Origin: Candidatus Margulisiibacteriota bacterium
GTDB taxonomy: Bacteria; Margulisbacteria; Riflemargulisbacteria; GWF2-39-127
Direction: 5' to 3'
Assembly: GCA_003242895.1 (NCBI GenBank)
Contig: QKMY01000052.1
Coordinates: 1 to 53,702, forward strand
Length of the DNA stretch: 53,702 nt
Numbering within the stretch: position 1 is the stretch's first letter; every line of letters begins with the position of its first letter. Shown here piece by piece: positions 27,687-36,111 of the stretch. Made by a program: the position numbers and the translations under genes. The notes beneath the pieces are model-generated. The model ran no database searches. It had not been told where the DNA came from and saw only the letters and a list, made by a program, of their open reading frames with translations.

Positions 27687-28604
27687 ATGTTTCATTATAA
27701 AGAACCGGGTCTGTTTCTTGTCTTCCTGGCTTTGTTATTTTTGGTGGGTTGCCAGAACATGTATCAATTTAGTAGCACTGAAGAAGGTCGGTTGCGGATT
27801 AATATCACCGATGCCCCGGTGGATTCTCTGGATATTTCCGGTGTTTACGTTACTGTGTCGGGAATAGAGGTCAATCATAACGGACAATGGGTAACTTGGA
27901 AAGTTTTGGATCATCCTATGACCTATAATTTATCGCAGCTGCGAGAAGGGAAATCTGCCCTCCTTGGTAATTCAACGTTGCCTGCCGGAGAGTATGGTCA
28001 GATCAGGTTTGTCCTGGATACCGGGGGCTCGGATCAAATAACATCAGAAAACAGTGGATGTTATGTCGAACTTACTAGTGGTGAAAAGAAACCTTTATTT
28101 ATACCCAGTGGAGTAAATACCGGATATAAAGCAACCGGGACATTTACTGTTCCAATCAATGGAAGCGTTGATATTACCGCTGATTTCGACCTGAGAAAAT
28201 CACTCACCAAAACAGGGACCAAAATTGCCGGCAATGAAAGGTATATACTCAAACCAACGATCAGGCTCATAGTTAACAATCAGGCCGGGGATATCAAAGG
28301 CTCTGTCCAGGGGATAAACAGTTACTCTGATCTTGTTATTTATGCCTACAGGGTTAACACGTTTGATCTGAGCCAGGTAAGTGCAAATAACCTGTTATTT
28401 TCAGATAGCATTAACAGTGCAAAGGTTAATGATGACATGACCTTTGTCATCCCATTTCTTGAAGAGGGGACGTACGATCTGATAGTTGCAGGCTATAACG
28501 GAACAGAATTCGGTGTTGTACTGGGATATGTCACTGATGTTCCGGTTGGTGCAAAAAGTACGACGATGAAATACCTTAATCTTCAGAACCTTACCGGGTT
28601 TTAA
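27687..28604 (+). CDS. DUF4382 domain lipoprotein
   Basis: A 305-residue protein with a lipoprotein signal (hydrophobic 8-20, lipobox LVGC). DUF4382 is recognisable from LRINITDAPVDSLDISGVYVTVSGIEV onward (about 32-190), a beta-sandwich of unknown function. A second beta-rich domain (about 200-300) resembles a carboxypeptidase-regulatory or Ig-like fold. AAAGGAG precedes the ATG at 27687. It should sit in the membrane facing the periplasm or the cell surface. Copy D of the ECF motif lies just upstream, so it joins the envelope-stress set. Confidence 0.82.
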   Translation: MFHYKEPGLFLVFLALLFLVGCQNMYQFSSTEEGRLRINITDAPVDSLDISGVYVTVSGIEVNHNGQWVTWKVLDHPMTYNLSQLREGKSALLGNSTLPAGEYGQIRFVLDTGGSDQITSENSGCYVELTSGEKKPLFIPSGVNTGYKATGTFTVPINGSVDITADFDLRKSLTKTGTKIAGNERYILKPTIRLIVNNQAGDIKGSVQGINSYSDLVIYAYRVNTFDLSQVSANNLLFSDSINSAKVNDDMTFVIPFLEEGTYDLIVAGYNGTEFGVVLGYVTDVPVGAKSTTMKYLNLQNLTGF

Positions 28605-28635
28605 GTGATTGTCTATTAGTACAGGGCAAGTCACA

Positions 28636-28664
28636 TTGACATAACCATCGGCGTCCTTTAAAGT
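28636..28664 (+). promoter_or_regulatory. Promoter of rubrerythrin
   Basis: TTGACA at 28636-28641 and TAAAGT at 28659-28664 are 17 bases apart, about 38 bases before the rubrerythrin start. It gives that gene a promoter separate from the ECF set. Confidence 0.55.
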
Positions 28665-28702
28665 ACCCCCGATTTGAGCCAAAGCTATCTGGGAGGTGCT
28701 GT

Positions 28703-29278
28703 ATGAAAAGCCTTAAAGGTACTAAGACCGAACGAATTCTACTTACTGCATTTGCAGGGGAGTCGCAAGCAAGGAACAGGTATACTTATGCTGCCGGGGT
28801 TGCAGTAAAAGAAGGGTACGAACAAATCGCGGCAGTTTTTCTGGAAACTGCCGATAACGAAAAAGAGCACGCCCAGAGGTTCTACCGTTTTTTAGAAGGG
28901 GGCATGGTAGAAATAAATGGTACGTATCCTGCGGGAGTCATTACCTCAACCGATAATAATCTTAGGGACGCAGCGGCAGGAGAGCATTTGGAATGGACTA
29001 TGTTATATGTTGATGCTGCAAGCATTGCGAGGGAAGAAGGGTTCCCTGAAGTTGCTACCCAATTTGACCGGATTGCGGAAGTGGAAAATCAGCACGAAAA
29101 GAGATACCTGAACTTATTACAAAATCTGGAAGAAAAACAAGTGTTTCGTAGGTCAGTGTCAGTTGAATGGAAATGCCGGAATTGTGGGTACCATCATTTC
29201 GGGGAAGAAGCACCAAAATCCTGCCCGGCATGCGCACATCCGCAAGCATATTTCGAACTGTTTGTTCCGACGTATTAA
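28703..29278 (+). CDS. rbr: Rubrerythrin
   Basis: A 191-residue rubrerythrin: an N-terminal ferritin-like four-helix domain with the diiron ligands (ESQARNRY, EKEHAQRF, GEHLEW, EVENQHEKRY), and a C-terminal rubredoxin-like Fe(Cys)4 knuckle (CRNCGYHHFGEEAPKSCPAC, about 154-173). It reduces hydrogen peroxide in the cytoplasm of anaerobes using electrons from rubredoxin or NAD(P)H systems. Length and domain order are normal. GGGAGGTG is the ribosome site. Its presence supports an anaerobic or microaerophilic host. Confidence 0.96.
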   Translation: MKSLKGTKTERILLTAFAGESQARNRYTYAAGVAVKEGYEQIAAVFLETADNEKEHAQRFYRFLEGGMVEINGTYPAGVITSTDNNLRDAAAGEHLEWTMLYVDAASIAREEGFPEVATQFDRIAEVENQHEKRYLNLLQNLEEKQVFRRSVSVEWKCRNCGYHHFGEEAPKSCPACAHPQAYFELFVPTY

Positions 29279-29459
29279 ATAAAGGGGACATATAATTAAA
29301 CTAATTTGCTAATAAGAAAACTCATCTGTGTTACCGCTAATTATACCGGGATGTTCGTCGTATCCGACAATCTTGTTTGCCTTTTTCGCCCGAATTCTTT
29401 CCCGGAAGTATCTTATACCCTTCACCTCTAATTCATGGAGCTGGCCTATGATCATCCCA

Positions 29460-31799
29460 TCAGGTAAGTGTTTCATCTAGCAATTCAGTGCTTTTTTGTA
29501 ATTCGCGGGCAGAATGTAAGAATTGATCTACATCCATTTCTTTGAGAAAAACAAATCCCCGGGTGGTTTTTAAGATATTGCTCTGAACATCGGTGAAAGC
29601 CTCGTTTTTGTAATAATCATCACCCAGCAATTGGGTGATGATATTCTTCTGCTCAGCCTGTATTTTGACAGCTAAGCCAGAAAAAGGACCATCATACTCA
29701 TAACTCGGGAAGGATGCGTTCTTTTGTGATGAAAAACAACTCAGGAACATTTTTTGCATTTCAAGCAGATCTGCATTTTGGACAGGGATAAAGGTAGTGG
29801 CCTCTGCCGGGGTGAACCGGTACCAGATATTCCGGTAACCCCAGAACAATGGCTTTTTGTCCGGTGCCATACGAATAGCCTGGGCTATAATCTGCAATAC
29901 TTTATAATGAGTATCCGGGCCACTCCCTTCGGGATCAAAAGCAACTGTGACGAAATCAGGGTTTATAGACTCCATAAGTTCATAAACCGGGAGTGCATCC
30001 TCATCAATAGTTGGAGCAGGAGTGAAGAGGTCTCCGGTATAAAAATGCAGGCGCATATGATGAATATTGTAATTGGGAACCCCAATGATATTCCACTTTC
30101 TGTCAGACTCAGTTTCCCTGATAGCTCCCTTGAATATCTGTATATCATGCGGATCTTTCTGTCCGGGATACGCGTTATGGAAATACGTACGCAGTTCCCT
30201 GATCTTTACATGAACATGATCAATATCGGTAATGGTAAAACATCGGATAATTGTTTTAACGAAAAGCAGCTCTTCCACTGCATGCATTTTTTCATAATCA
30301 TTGCTTTTATAAGCCGAAGTGAACTGCTCCAGAATAACACGTTCGTGATGATTAAACAGGAGATCCAACTCGTCGTTCGTGTAGACCCGGTCAACTTTGA
30401 TTAACAGGTCTTCCACGAAATGGTTCGACAACGCATTGAAGCCACTGGTCAAATAGGCGGAGAAGTTAGTATTGGTATGCGCCAGGTAATTCATGGCGGG
30501 CAAATATGATAACATAATGTCATCATGATGAGGTGAAGTATGGAGGATTGTTTTTCCCTGCGGCAAATGAAGGCCTCTCTGTATCTTTCTGATAATTGCA
30601 GCTTTTGTTCCCTGTAATAGATGATCAATATTTGCGGGTTCCAGTTTTTCCAGTAATGCTTTTCCCTGCAGATGACTGCGCAGGTCCTCGATCTTGAGAT
30701 CATCGAGTTTCTTTCCGCAGTTTAAAGAAACAGTAATGAGTATATCATCAATAAGGTGCTGGTTGGCAGTTCCTGTCGGGATAACTTTGAGGTCCTCAAT
30801 TTCTCTGGCTTGCAGCCGGGATGCAGCTCCTTTGGTCAGATAGAAGCGGGCGTTAGTCCGGTCCTGTAATATAGCTGCTGGATAGTCCGGGTGCTGCCGG
30901 TTTTGGACTGCACTGGCAACCATGACTGACTTCGCTTCACCTGAAGCTATTATAATAGCTGTAATATCCTTATTCTCTATTATGGTTCCCAGTCCTATTG
31001 TGATGACAGCTTTGTTCCGCGCTGTCTCAATCCCGCCCAGGTCAGCCGCAGCAGCAGCTGCACTTTCATAGTTGAGAGCTAGTAATCTTGTCCTGCTAGA
31101 ATAATCTGATCCTTTAATATTAAATGCGATATGGCCGTCAGGACCGATACCGCCGAGGAAGAATCCTATACCGCCCCATGAACGTATCTTTTTTTCGTAA
31201 TCGAGACAATAGTTGTCGGCCTCCAGGATAGCCTGTTTCTGAAGTATTTCGAGTTTATTTCGCGGTTCCCGTTCTCTGAGCAGAAGATCGACGTTACCCT
31301 TTGGAAAAATCCGGTGATAGTTTGTTTTTGACAATAGCCCGATTTTGGAACTATCAATTAACAATGCGTTCACTTGTGTAATTCCGAGTAAAGGAAGATA
31401 GTAATTCCGTACATAATAATTAAAACTGTTATGCTGGCAGGGATCGATCGGATAGAACTCGTCGATTTGAATGAATTTTAGCCTGGTAGTGTCCGGGAAG
31501 TGAAGGTTGTCAATTCCATTCGATTTTAAGTCGAGCTGGACTCCCTGGTCATTCCAATGGGCTTTATAGTGATGGAGGTATTTAATAAAATATTCCGGTG
31601 ATTTGCCTGTGGGAAGCGCTATGACTCCTTCCGGATGAGCGATAACCCATTCCAGAAAGCGGAGGACCGTTAGCTTGCCAAGTTCAACAACATTCTGTAC
31701 CTCGATAACCGGGATTTTTTCTTGAGGATAGATCAGTTCTCTGGTACTTTGCCTTAGATAAACTTTTTCGACGGCACTCAAATGATACAGAATCATCAT
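29460..31799 (-). CDS. Glucosamine-6-phosphate deaminase fused to a PIG-L-type deacetylase
   Basis: A 779-residue fusion. About 30-345 is a NagB-type isomerase/deaminase (IALPTGKSPEYF, IDEFYPIDPCQHNSF, GIGPDGHIAFN near 220). About 405-690 is a LmbE/PIG-L metal-dependent N-deacetylase with the zinc motif SPHHDD near 420 and an HMRLHFYTGD region. Together they would deacetylate GlcNAc-type sugars and convert glucosamine-6-phosphate to fructose-6-phosphate plus ammonia. Similar NagB-PIG-L fusions are known, mostly ~640 aa; this one is longer in both linker and tail. AAGGAG directly abuts the first ATG; the second ATG (31796) is equally possible. No sugar transporter is adjacent. Confidence 0.87.
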   Translation of the reverse strand: MMILYHLSAVEKVYLRQSTRELIYPQEKIPVIEVQNVVELGKLTVLRFLEWVIAHPEGVIALPTGKSPEYFIKYLHHYKAHWNDQGVQLDLKSNGIDNLHFPDTTRLKFIQIDEFYPIDPCQHNSFNYYVRNYYLPLLGITQVNALLIDSSKIGLLSKTNYHRIFPKGNVDLLLREREPRNKLEILQKQAILEADNYCLDYEKKIRSWGGIGFFLGGIGPDGHIAFNIKGSDYSSRTRLLALNYESAAAAAADLGGIETARNKAVITIGLGTIIENKDITAIIIASGEAKSVMVASAVQNRQHPDYPAAILQDRTNARFYLTKGAASRLQAREIEDLKVIPTGTANQHLIDDILITVSLNCGKKLDDLKIEDLRSHLQGKALLEKLEPANIDHLLQGTKAAIIRKIQRGLHLPQGKTILHTSPHHDDIMLSYLPAMNYLAHTNTNFSAYLTSGFNALSNHFVEDLLIKVDRVYTNDELDLLFNHHERVILEQFTSAYKSNDYEKMHAVEELLFVKTIIRCFTITDIDHVHVKIRELRTYFHNAYPGQKDPHDIQIFKGAIRETESDRKWNIIGVPNYNIHHMRLHFYTGDLFTPAPTIDEDALPVYELMESINPDFVTVAFDPEGSGPDTHYKVLQIIAQAIRMAPDKKPLFWGYRNIWYRFTPAEATTFIPVQNADLLEMQKMFLSCFSSQKNASFPSYEYDGPFSGLAVKIQAEQKNIITQLLGDDYYKNEAFTDVQSNILKTTRGFVFLKEMDVDQFLHSARELQKSTELLDETLT

Positions 31800-31846
31800 C
31801 TCCTTAATCTTATAGCTTTCTCTTTAATACAAGCAGGTATATTAAA

Positions 31847-31855
31847 ATTATAACA
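31847..31855 (-). promoter_or_regulatory. Extended -10 promoter of the deaminase-deacetylase gene
   Basis: On the minus strand, TG-T-TATAAT (31855 to 31847) forms an extended -10 about 48 bases before the start codon. The -35 region is poor, as allowed for extended -10 promoters. Confidence 0.4.
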
Positions 31856-32007
31856 CGAGAGTAATAGTTATTCTTTATTAAGCAATCTGTAAAAAATTGT
31901 ATCCTGGTAATTGCCAGGTAATAATTAGAGGTTTTTTTATAAAAAATAATTTGATGATGCCTGGGCTTAAAGTTAGATGGTATAGGCTCTCCAGCCATAA
32001 TGTGAAG

Positions 32008-32036
32008 TTGTTTTACTCAATTCTATAACTTATAAT
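32008..32036 (+). promoter_or_regulatory. Promoter of the His-rich secreted protein
   Basis: TTGTTT at 32008-32013 and TATAAT at 32031-32036 are 17 bases apart, 30 bases before the start codon. Confidence 0.55.
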
Positions 32037-32066
32037 TTAAATATATTCTATGAAAAGGGGAGCATT

Positions 32067-32579
32067 ATGAAAAAGGCAATTATTGCATTATCATTTTGTA
32101 TTGTTACAGGGAGTTGTGCCTGTGCCGAACTTCAACTTGGTTTTCAGTTTAACTCAAGGTCAGCTGACAGCGAACTGGAGTTTTCTTTAAATAACCTTAA
32201 TCACAACGCTCGAGGTGATATCGATTCGTTTTCTACGAGAATGAACGTAACTTACGGAGTTCCGAAGCGAGAAGTCCACAATCTGATAATTGTAGAGAAG
32301 CTGGATCCTGCTGATGTTTATATGGCCGTGAAACTTTCAAAAATGACGAAAAGGCCAGTTCGTGAGATTGTCCGGCGGCGTCACGGTAGAGGGTGGGGCG
32401 TTTTGGCGCACGAGATGGGCATCAAGCCGGGATCAAGGGAATTCAAAGAACTGAAAGGCGGGGCAGACGTAATTGTTGTCGATAAGACTACCCGCCGTGA
32501 AGTAATCATTAAGGACCATAAGGGTAAAGAAACCTGGAAACCTGGGAAGCATAGCAGTCACGGGAAACATGGGCATTAG
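32067..32579 (+). CDS. Secreted protein with GWGxxAxEMGIKPGS motif and His-rich tail
   Basis: A 170-residue protein with a signal peptide (1-20, ending CACAE). The mature part has a region rich in small polar residues, then helical segments with VREIVRRRHGRGWGVLAHEM and GIKPGSREFKELK. Motifs of this GWG...MGIKPGS type occur in uncharacterised secreted proteins of other diderm bacteria, as I recall. The C-terminus is Lys/His/Gly-rich (HSSHGKHGH) and may bind metal. AGGGGAG precedes the ATG. It stands alone with its own promoter. Function unknown. Confidence 0.75.
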   Translation: MKKAIIALSFCIVTGSCACAELQLGFQFNSRSADSELEFSLNNLNHNARGDIDSFSTRMNVTYGVPKREVHNLIIVEKLDPADVYMAVKLSKMTKRPVREIVRRRHGRGWGVLAHEMGIKPGSREFKELKGGADVIVVDKTTRREVIIKDHKGKETWKPGKHSSHGKHGH

Positions 32580-32713
32580 GAAAGAGAAGTGGATTAATTA
32601 AAGTGCTATTCGATCAGGAGTCCTCTCGAAATATATAATAATTATATTCTTAGTGGAAAGTATAGAAGAATTATCTGAGTTTATAATAAATTGGGAAACA
32701 AAAGGAGTTATAA

Positions 32714-33139
32714 ATGGATCTTAAGCTTACGAAGGAACAATGCTTTACATTAACTAAGATGCTCTATGTTGCAACGTTTGTTTGTGACGGTTTTGCTCCG
32801 GATCAACTGTATGAGGACATGGCTGAATTACAAAAATACGTGCTGTTGTCTACGAGAGACTATCAGCGTGATGTGGGAATTCCGTGCAGTGAAAACTTGC
32901 CGGGCGAACAAGCCTATGACGAGGAACTCTGTCCGATAATCGATAGGTTTCAACATGATGCGTTCTGGGATCATTTGACTGACGAAATGGTAAATAATGA
33001 GCTACGTAACCAATTCACGCTCAAAAAGTTCTCTGCCTTATCTCTTGAAGAAAAATTAATTTTGCGTCTGCCGCTAACTGAAAAATACGAAAATGAATTC
33101 GAAGAAAACGGTGTACAGAACTTAGTCATTCAAAGGTAG
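32714..33139 (+). CDS. Unknown soluble protein, 141 aa
   Basis: An acidic, mostly helical cytoplasmic protein. AAAGGAG precedes the ATG and a TATAAT lies at 32682-32687. Features: a Cys near the N-terminus (EQCF), another in FVCDGF, and paired cysteines around GIPCSE and ELCPII; their spacing does not form a known metal site. I do not recognise the family. The small RNA unit follows about 80 bases downstream. Confidence 0.7.
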   Translation: MDLKLTKEQCFTLTKMLYVATFVCDGFAPDQLYEDMAELQKYVLLSTRDYQRDVGIPCSENLPGEQAYDEELCPIIDRFQHDAFWDHLTDEMVNNELRNQFTLKKFSALSLEEKLILRLPLTEKYENEFEENGVQNLVIQR

Positions 33140-33184
33140 TGGCAGAGATACTTTTTTTCGATATTCGCAGAAAATAACAGTTGA

Positions 33185-33212
33185 TTGACAGCGGGATAAG
33201 ATCGACTATAAT
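33185..33212 (+). promoter_or_regulatory. Strong sigma-70 promoter of the small RNA
   Basis: A consensus TTGACA (33185-33190) and a consensus TATAAT (33207-33212) are 16 bases apart. No coding gene starts within the next 300 bases. Confidence 0.75.
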
Positions 33213-33217
33213 GCCGG

Positions 33218-33288
33218 GTAGCTAGCGAGTGTCCACTTTAAGTACCTCCGGACTTAGGTCCGGGAAGAAAGAAGTGGACATCTTTTTT
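33218..33288 (+). ncRNA. Candidate small RNA with two-tier hairpin and terminator
   Basis: About 70 bases long, from the predicted start to the end of a T run. TGTCCACTT (33230-33238) pairs with AAGTGGACA (33272-33280) as a 9-bp outer stem followed by TCTTTTTT. Inside it, CCGGAC TTAG GTCCGG (33248-33263) is a perfect inner hairpin. Between the two stems lies ACCTCC (33244-33249), identical to the anti-Shine-Dalgarno core of 16S rRNA. A perfect promoter at one end and an intrinsic terminator at the other argue for a free-standing RNA. A leader attenuator for the flavoprotein gene 246 bases downstream is the alternative. I do not recognise a known RNA family. Confidence 0.6.
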
Positions 33289-33534
33289 GACCCGGAAACA
33301 ACTCCCGCAGCAATGAACCCGATTACGTTTGTCAAGAAAATCTAATGGCGAAATCGCTTAATTGAATAGTCTGCAACTATAGAAATAATGATTATCGCTT
33401 GAATGAAATAGGAGTATGAAAATGATCACTCTTGCCGATTATTTTTAACCTTGATTTTGAGCAGCCGCTCATTATAATAGCCAAAAATTATTAATTTTTA
33501 ATGGGTCCATGCTTGAAACTGAAAGGTTGATATT

Positions 33535-35049
33535 ATGAAAATCTATGATCTCATTGTTGTTGGAAGCGGGGTGGGCTTGACGGTGTTGAGCGAGGGCATT
33601 GATCAGGGACTTGAGTGTGCTTTAATCGAGAGTGGGAAGATGGGTGGTACCTGTTTGACGAGAGGATGTATTCCATCCAAGATACTCACTGAACCGGCAG
33701 ACATAATCCGGCAGGAAGAGCGGGCAAAAAAAATTGGTCTTAGCTTCGAGATTAAGGAATATGACTGGGATCTGATAGCTCAACGGATGTGGTCGCAAAT
33801 TGATGAGAGTAAAGCCATGAACGAGAGTTTGTCTTCGATAGAAAACTTAACCGTTTACCGGGGAGTTGGCGAGTTTACCGACGAATATCGAATGAAAGTA
33901 AGAACCAATGCAAAAGGAGATTATTCCGAAGAGTTTGTAGGGAAAAAGATTCTTTTGACGAGCGGGGCTAGACCGGTTATTCCTTATATTGAAGGCATTG
34001 AACAGGTTGGCTATGTGACCTACGAGACGTTTTTCGGTGACAAGTTCCCTCGTTCCCCGTGGAATAGTTTGATACTTATCGGTGGGGGAACTATTGCCGT
34101 TGAGTTTGCTCACATTTTATCAGCCTTTGGCACGGATATTACTATTGTTGAGATGAAACCGCGACTCGTCTCGACGGAAGAGGAGTTGATCAGCCGGAAA
34201 CTGGAAGAGCAGTTCATTGTTCGAGGTATGAACGTATTTACGACGTATCGGGCGGTGAGTGCCAGAATTGAAGAGGGAATGAAGGTTGTTACCGTAGAAG
34301 ATACCCTGACAGCTGAAAGAATTGAACTGGAAGCAGAAGAGATATTTATTGCAGCTGGTCTAAGATCAAATGCTGATGTGCTCAATGTTAATAAAACCGG
34401 AGTTCACACGGACAATAATGGCTGGATTGTGACAAATGAATACCTTGAAACTTCGAAACAGAATATCTGGGCATTTGGCGATGCGAATGGAAAATATCAA
34501 TTCCGGCATAAGGCCAACATGGAAGCGTCAATTTGCATGCAGAATATGTTCGGAACCAAAAAAATCGCGGTTGATTACTCTTCAGTTCCCTGGGCGGTTT
34601 TTTCTGATCCCCAAATTGGGCATGTCGGGATGACGGAAGAAGAGGCGATAGCCAAAGGTCACAAAATCTATGTTGCTGAAAACAATTATTCTTCAGTTGC
34701 TAAAGGGTTTGCTATGGGGCTTGAACCGGGAGATTATGACGACGGGTACTTCAAGCTGATAATTGACAGGTCGTATAAGATCCTCGGTGCTCACGCGATA
34801 GGCCCGGAAGCAGCATTGCTTGTTCAGCCCTTTGTTTATTTGATGAATGCAGGCTATACCTGCGAAGGGCTCATCCAAAAAAGAGGCCGGGGAGTAACTG
34901 CAGACAAGCTGTTAAAAGCCTGTCCGGGTGCCGGGACCTTCCTTCCTCTTGATAGATCTATGGTTATCCATCCCTCTCTAAATGAAGTTGCCGGCTGGGC
35001 GATAGGGAACCTGCGATCGGTTAATATTCCACACGAACATGCTGCCTAG
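33535..35049 (+). CDS. Dihydrolipoamide dehydrogenase-like flavoprotein disulfide reductase
   Basis: A 504-residue pyridine nucleotide-disulfide oxidoreductase. FAD motif GSGVGL near 12; redox disulfide GGTCLTRGCIPSK (C40, C45); NAD(P)-binding region GGGTIAVEFA near 187; FAD motif FGDANGKYQ near 318; C-terminal base pair HPSLNE (H479, E484). These match the dihydrolipoamide dehydrogenase/mercuric reductase branch. No lipoyl or E2 genes adjoin, so the true partner (lipoyl protein, mycothiol or other disulfide) is unknown. An AAAGG precedes the ATG. A hairpin without a T run follows the stop. Confidence 0.88.
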   Translation: MKIYDLIVVGSGVGLTVLSEGIDQGLECALIESGKMGGTCLTRGCIPSKILTEPADIIRQEERAKKIGLSFEIKEYDWDLIAQRMWSQIDESKAMNESLSSIENLTVYRGVGEFTDEYRMKVRTNAKGDYSEEFVGKKILLTSGARPVIPYIEGIEQVGYVTYETFFGDKFPRSPWNSLILIGGGTIAVEFAHILSAFGTDITIVEMKPRLVSTEEELISRKLEEQFIVRGMNVFTTYRAVSARIEEGMKVVTVEDTLTAERIELEAEEIFIAAGLRSNADVLNVNKTGVHTDNNGWIVTNEYLETSKQNIWAFGDANGKYQFRHKANMEASICMQNMFGTKKIAVDYSSVPWAVFSDPQIGHVGMTEEEAIAKGHKIYVAENNYSSVAKGFAMGLEPGDYDDGYFKLIIDRSYKILGAHAIGPEAALLVQPFVYLMNAGYTCEGLIQKRGRGVTADKLLKACPGAGTFLPLDRSMVIHPSLNEVAGWAIGNLRSVNIPHEHAA

Positions 35050-35391
35050 TTTTAGAAGTATACGATATCGTTGTACTTCTCAATAAATATCGGCAAACTT
35101 GGAGATACTTACTCTATTTGTGGGGACAATAATTATGGGAGACTTTACTTTAAACATCGTAATAATGGACAATTTTCGTCCCTTGCAATTTGATGCCTCT
35201 TTGACTAAGATCAGTCAGGGTTTAGTAAGCGATAATAAATAATGCAAATTATGTTGATAATATACCGTTATTACTGTCAGGAAAAGTACAATTTATTATA
35301 TCGAAAGTAAAATCTGAAGTACTATGGGAGAGGCAGTCCGGTTAGGTACTCGTAGTCAAAGGATTTTTTTTAATTGAAGGGATTAATTTCA
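35050..35391. other. Intergenic region with hairpin and a possible 35-codon frame
   Basis: AGAAGTA/TACTTCT (35054-35080) forms a hairpin around a central ACGATATCGT palindrome but lacks a T run. A 35-aa frame at 35135-35242 has GGGGA ahead and ordinary amino-acid composition; support is weak. Confidence 0.4.
35135..35242 (+). CDS. Possible 35-aa small protein
   Basis: A short frame starting ATG with GGGGA nine bases ahead, encoding a mixed polar/hydrophobic peptide (MGDFTLNIVIMDNF...). No promoter is evident. It is listed because composition and start context are better than chance frames nearby; it may still be spurious. Confidence 0.22.
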   Translation: MGDFTLNIVIMDNFRPLQFDASLTKISQGLVSDNK

Positions 35392-36111
35392 ATGAAGAAG
35401 ATGTATCTTAAGGAATGGTTCACTATAAAGTTTGCGGATTTTACAACATTAGATCGTAACAATATTGCAGATAATTCCTTTTACGATAAGTTTTATACGA
35501 GTTTTTTTTCGAGATACCTGTCATTTCAGGAATTGCCTTGGGAATGGAGAGAAGAAAAAAGAGAAGTTGCGGAATTTATTCTCCAGAATACCCAGGTTCA
35601 TACTTCCATATTATCCATTGGGTGCGGGATTGGGTATGTAGAGTATCTCCTTGGAAAAGTCGGAAGGGACATTACCGCGATAGAGCCTTCCGAAAAAGCT
35701 TGTAAGTTTCTGGATGGTTACAGCACGACAAAACTATTCCACGGGTATTTTCCTCAATGTTTTTCTCAGCCCACTCAATGCAATTATGACTTGGCTTACA
35801 TGGTATATGTTGATTATGTCTTTAGTGATAAAGAGCTTTTATATTTTTTAAATAAAATTATAGCTTCCGGGATAAAAGATTTTATATTAATAGCTACAAG
35901 GAGATATAACAGGAAGTCCTATAGATTGCTTGCCAAAGAATTGGTCAAGGATATACTGGCAGCCTGTAATGCCTATAACCCCGGTCAGTTCTGGGGGTAT
36001 CTTAGAAAACCCTCAGAATTAATATGTCTGTTCCATCTCAGCGGCTTTAATAAAATCGAGCATGGACATTTGCATAATGGATTATTCTGGATCAGAGGGA
36101 GAATGGCTTAG
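35392..36111 (+). CDS. Class I SAM-dependent methyltransferase
   Basis: A 239-residue protein with the SAM-binding motif I, ILSIGCGIGYVEYLL (about 72-86), motif II acidic residue in ITAIEPSEKAC (near 97), and a downstream YDLAYMVYVDYVF strand. The Rossmann methyltransferase fold is clear; the acceptor is not. The start at 35392 is preferred over TTG 35374 because AAGGG lies between them. The stop overlaps that of the convergent transsulfuration gene by three bases, so neither has room for a terminator. No polysaccharide gene is directly adjacent. Confidence 0.8.
   Translation: MKKMYLKEWFTIKFADFTTLDRNNIADNSFYDKFYTSFFSRYLSFQELPWEWREEKREVAEFILQNTQVHTSILSIGCGIGYVEYLLGKVGRDITAIEPSEKACKFLDGYSTTKLFHGYFPQCFSQPTQCNYDLAYMVYVDYVFSDKELLYFLNKIIASGIKDFILIATRRYNRKSYRLLAKELVKDILAACNAYNPGQFWGYLRKPSELICLFHLSGFNKIEHGHLHNGLFWIRGRMA

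Larger units (their letters stand above)
33140..33534. other. Intergenic region containing a candidate small RNA gene
   Basis: The left half holds the promoter and small RNA at 33185-33288. The right half (33290-33534) has no supported gene; TTGAAT at 33362 with AATAAT at 33384 is a weak promoter candidate for the flavoprotein gene. Confidence 0.6.

Noticed and set aside
29754-30404. Plus-strand 216-codon frame inside the deaminase-deacetylase gene
   Set aside because: Antisense to a protein with intact catalytic motifs; no ribosome site.
33230-33280. Reading the small RNA hairpin as a miniature transposon
   Set aside because: The arms resemble IS-end sequences slightly, but a consensus promoter and T run fit an RNA gene better, and no target-site duplication is evident.
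35054-35080. Hairpin after the flavoprotein gene as terminator
   Set aside because: Stem is good but no T run follows; kept only as a note in the intergenic entry.
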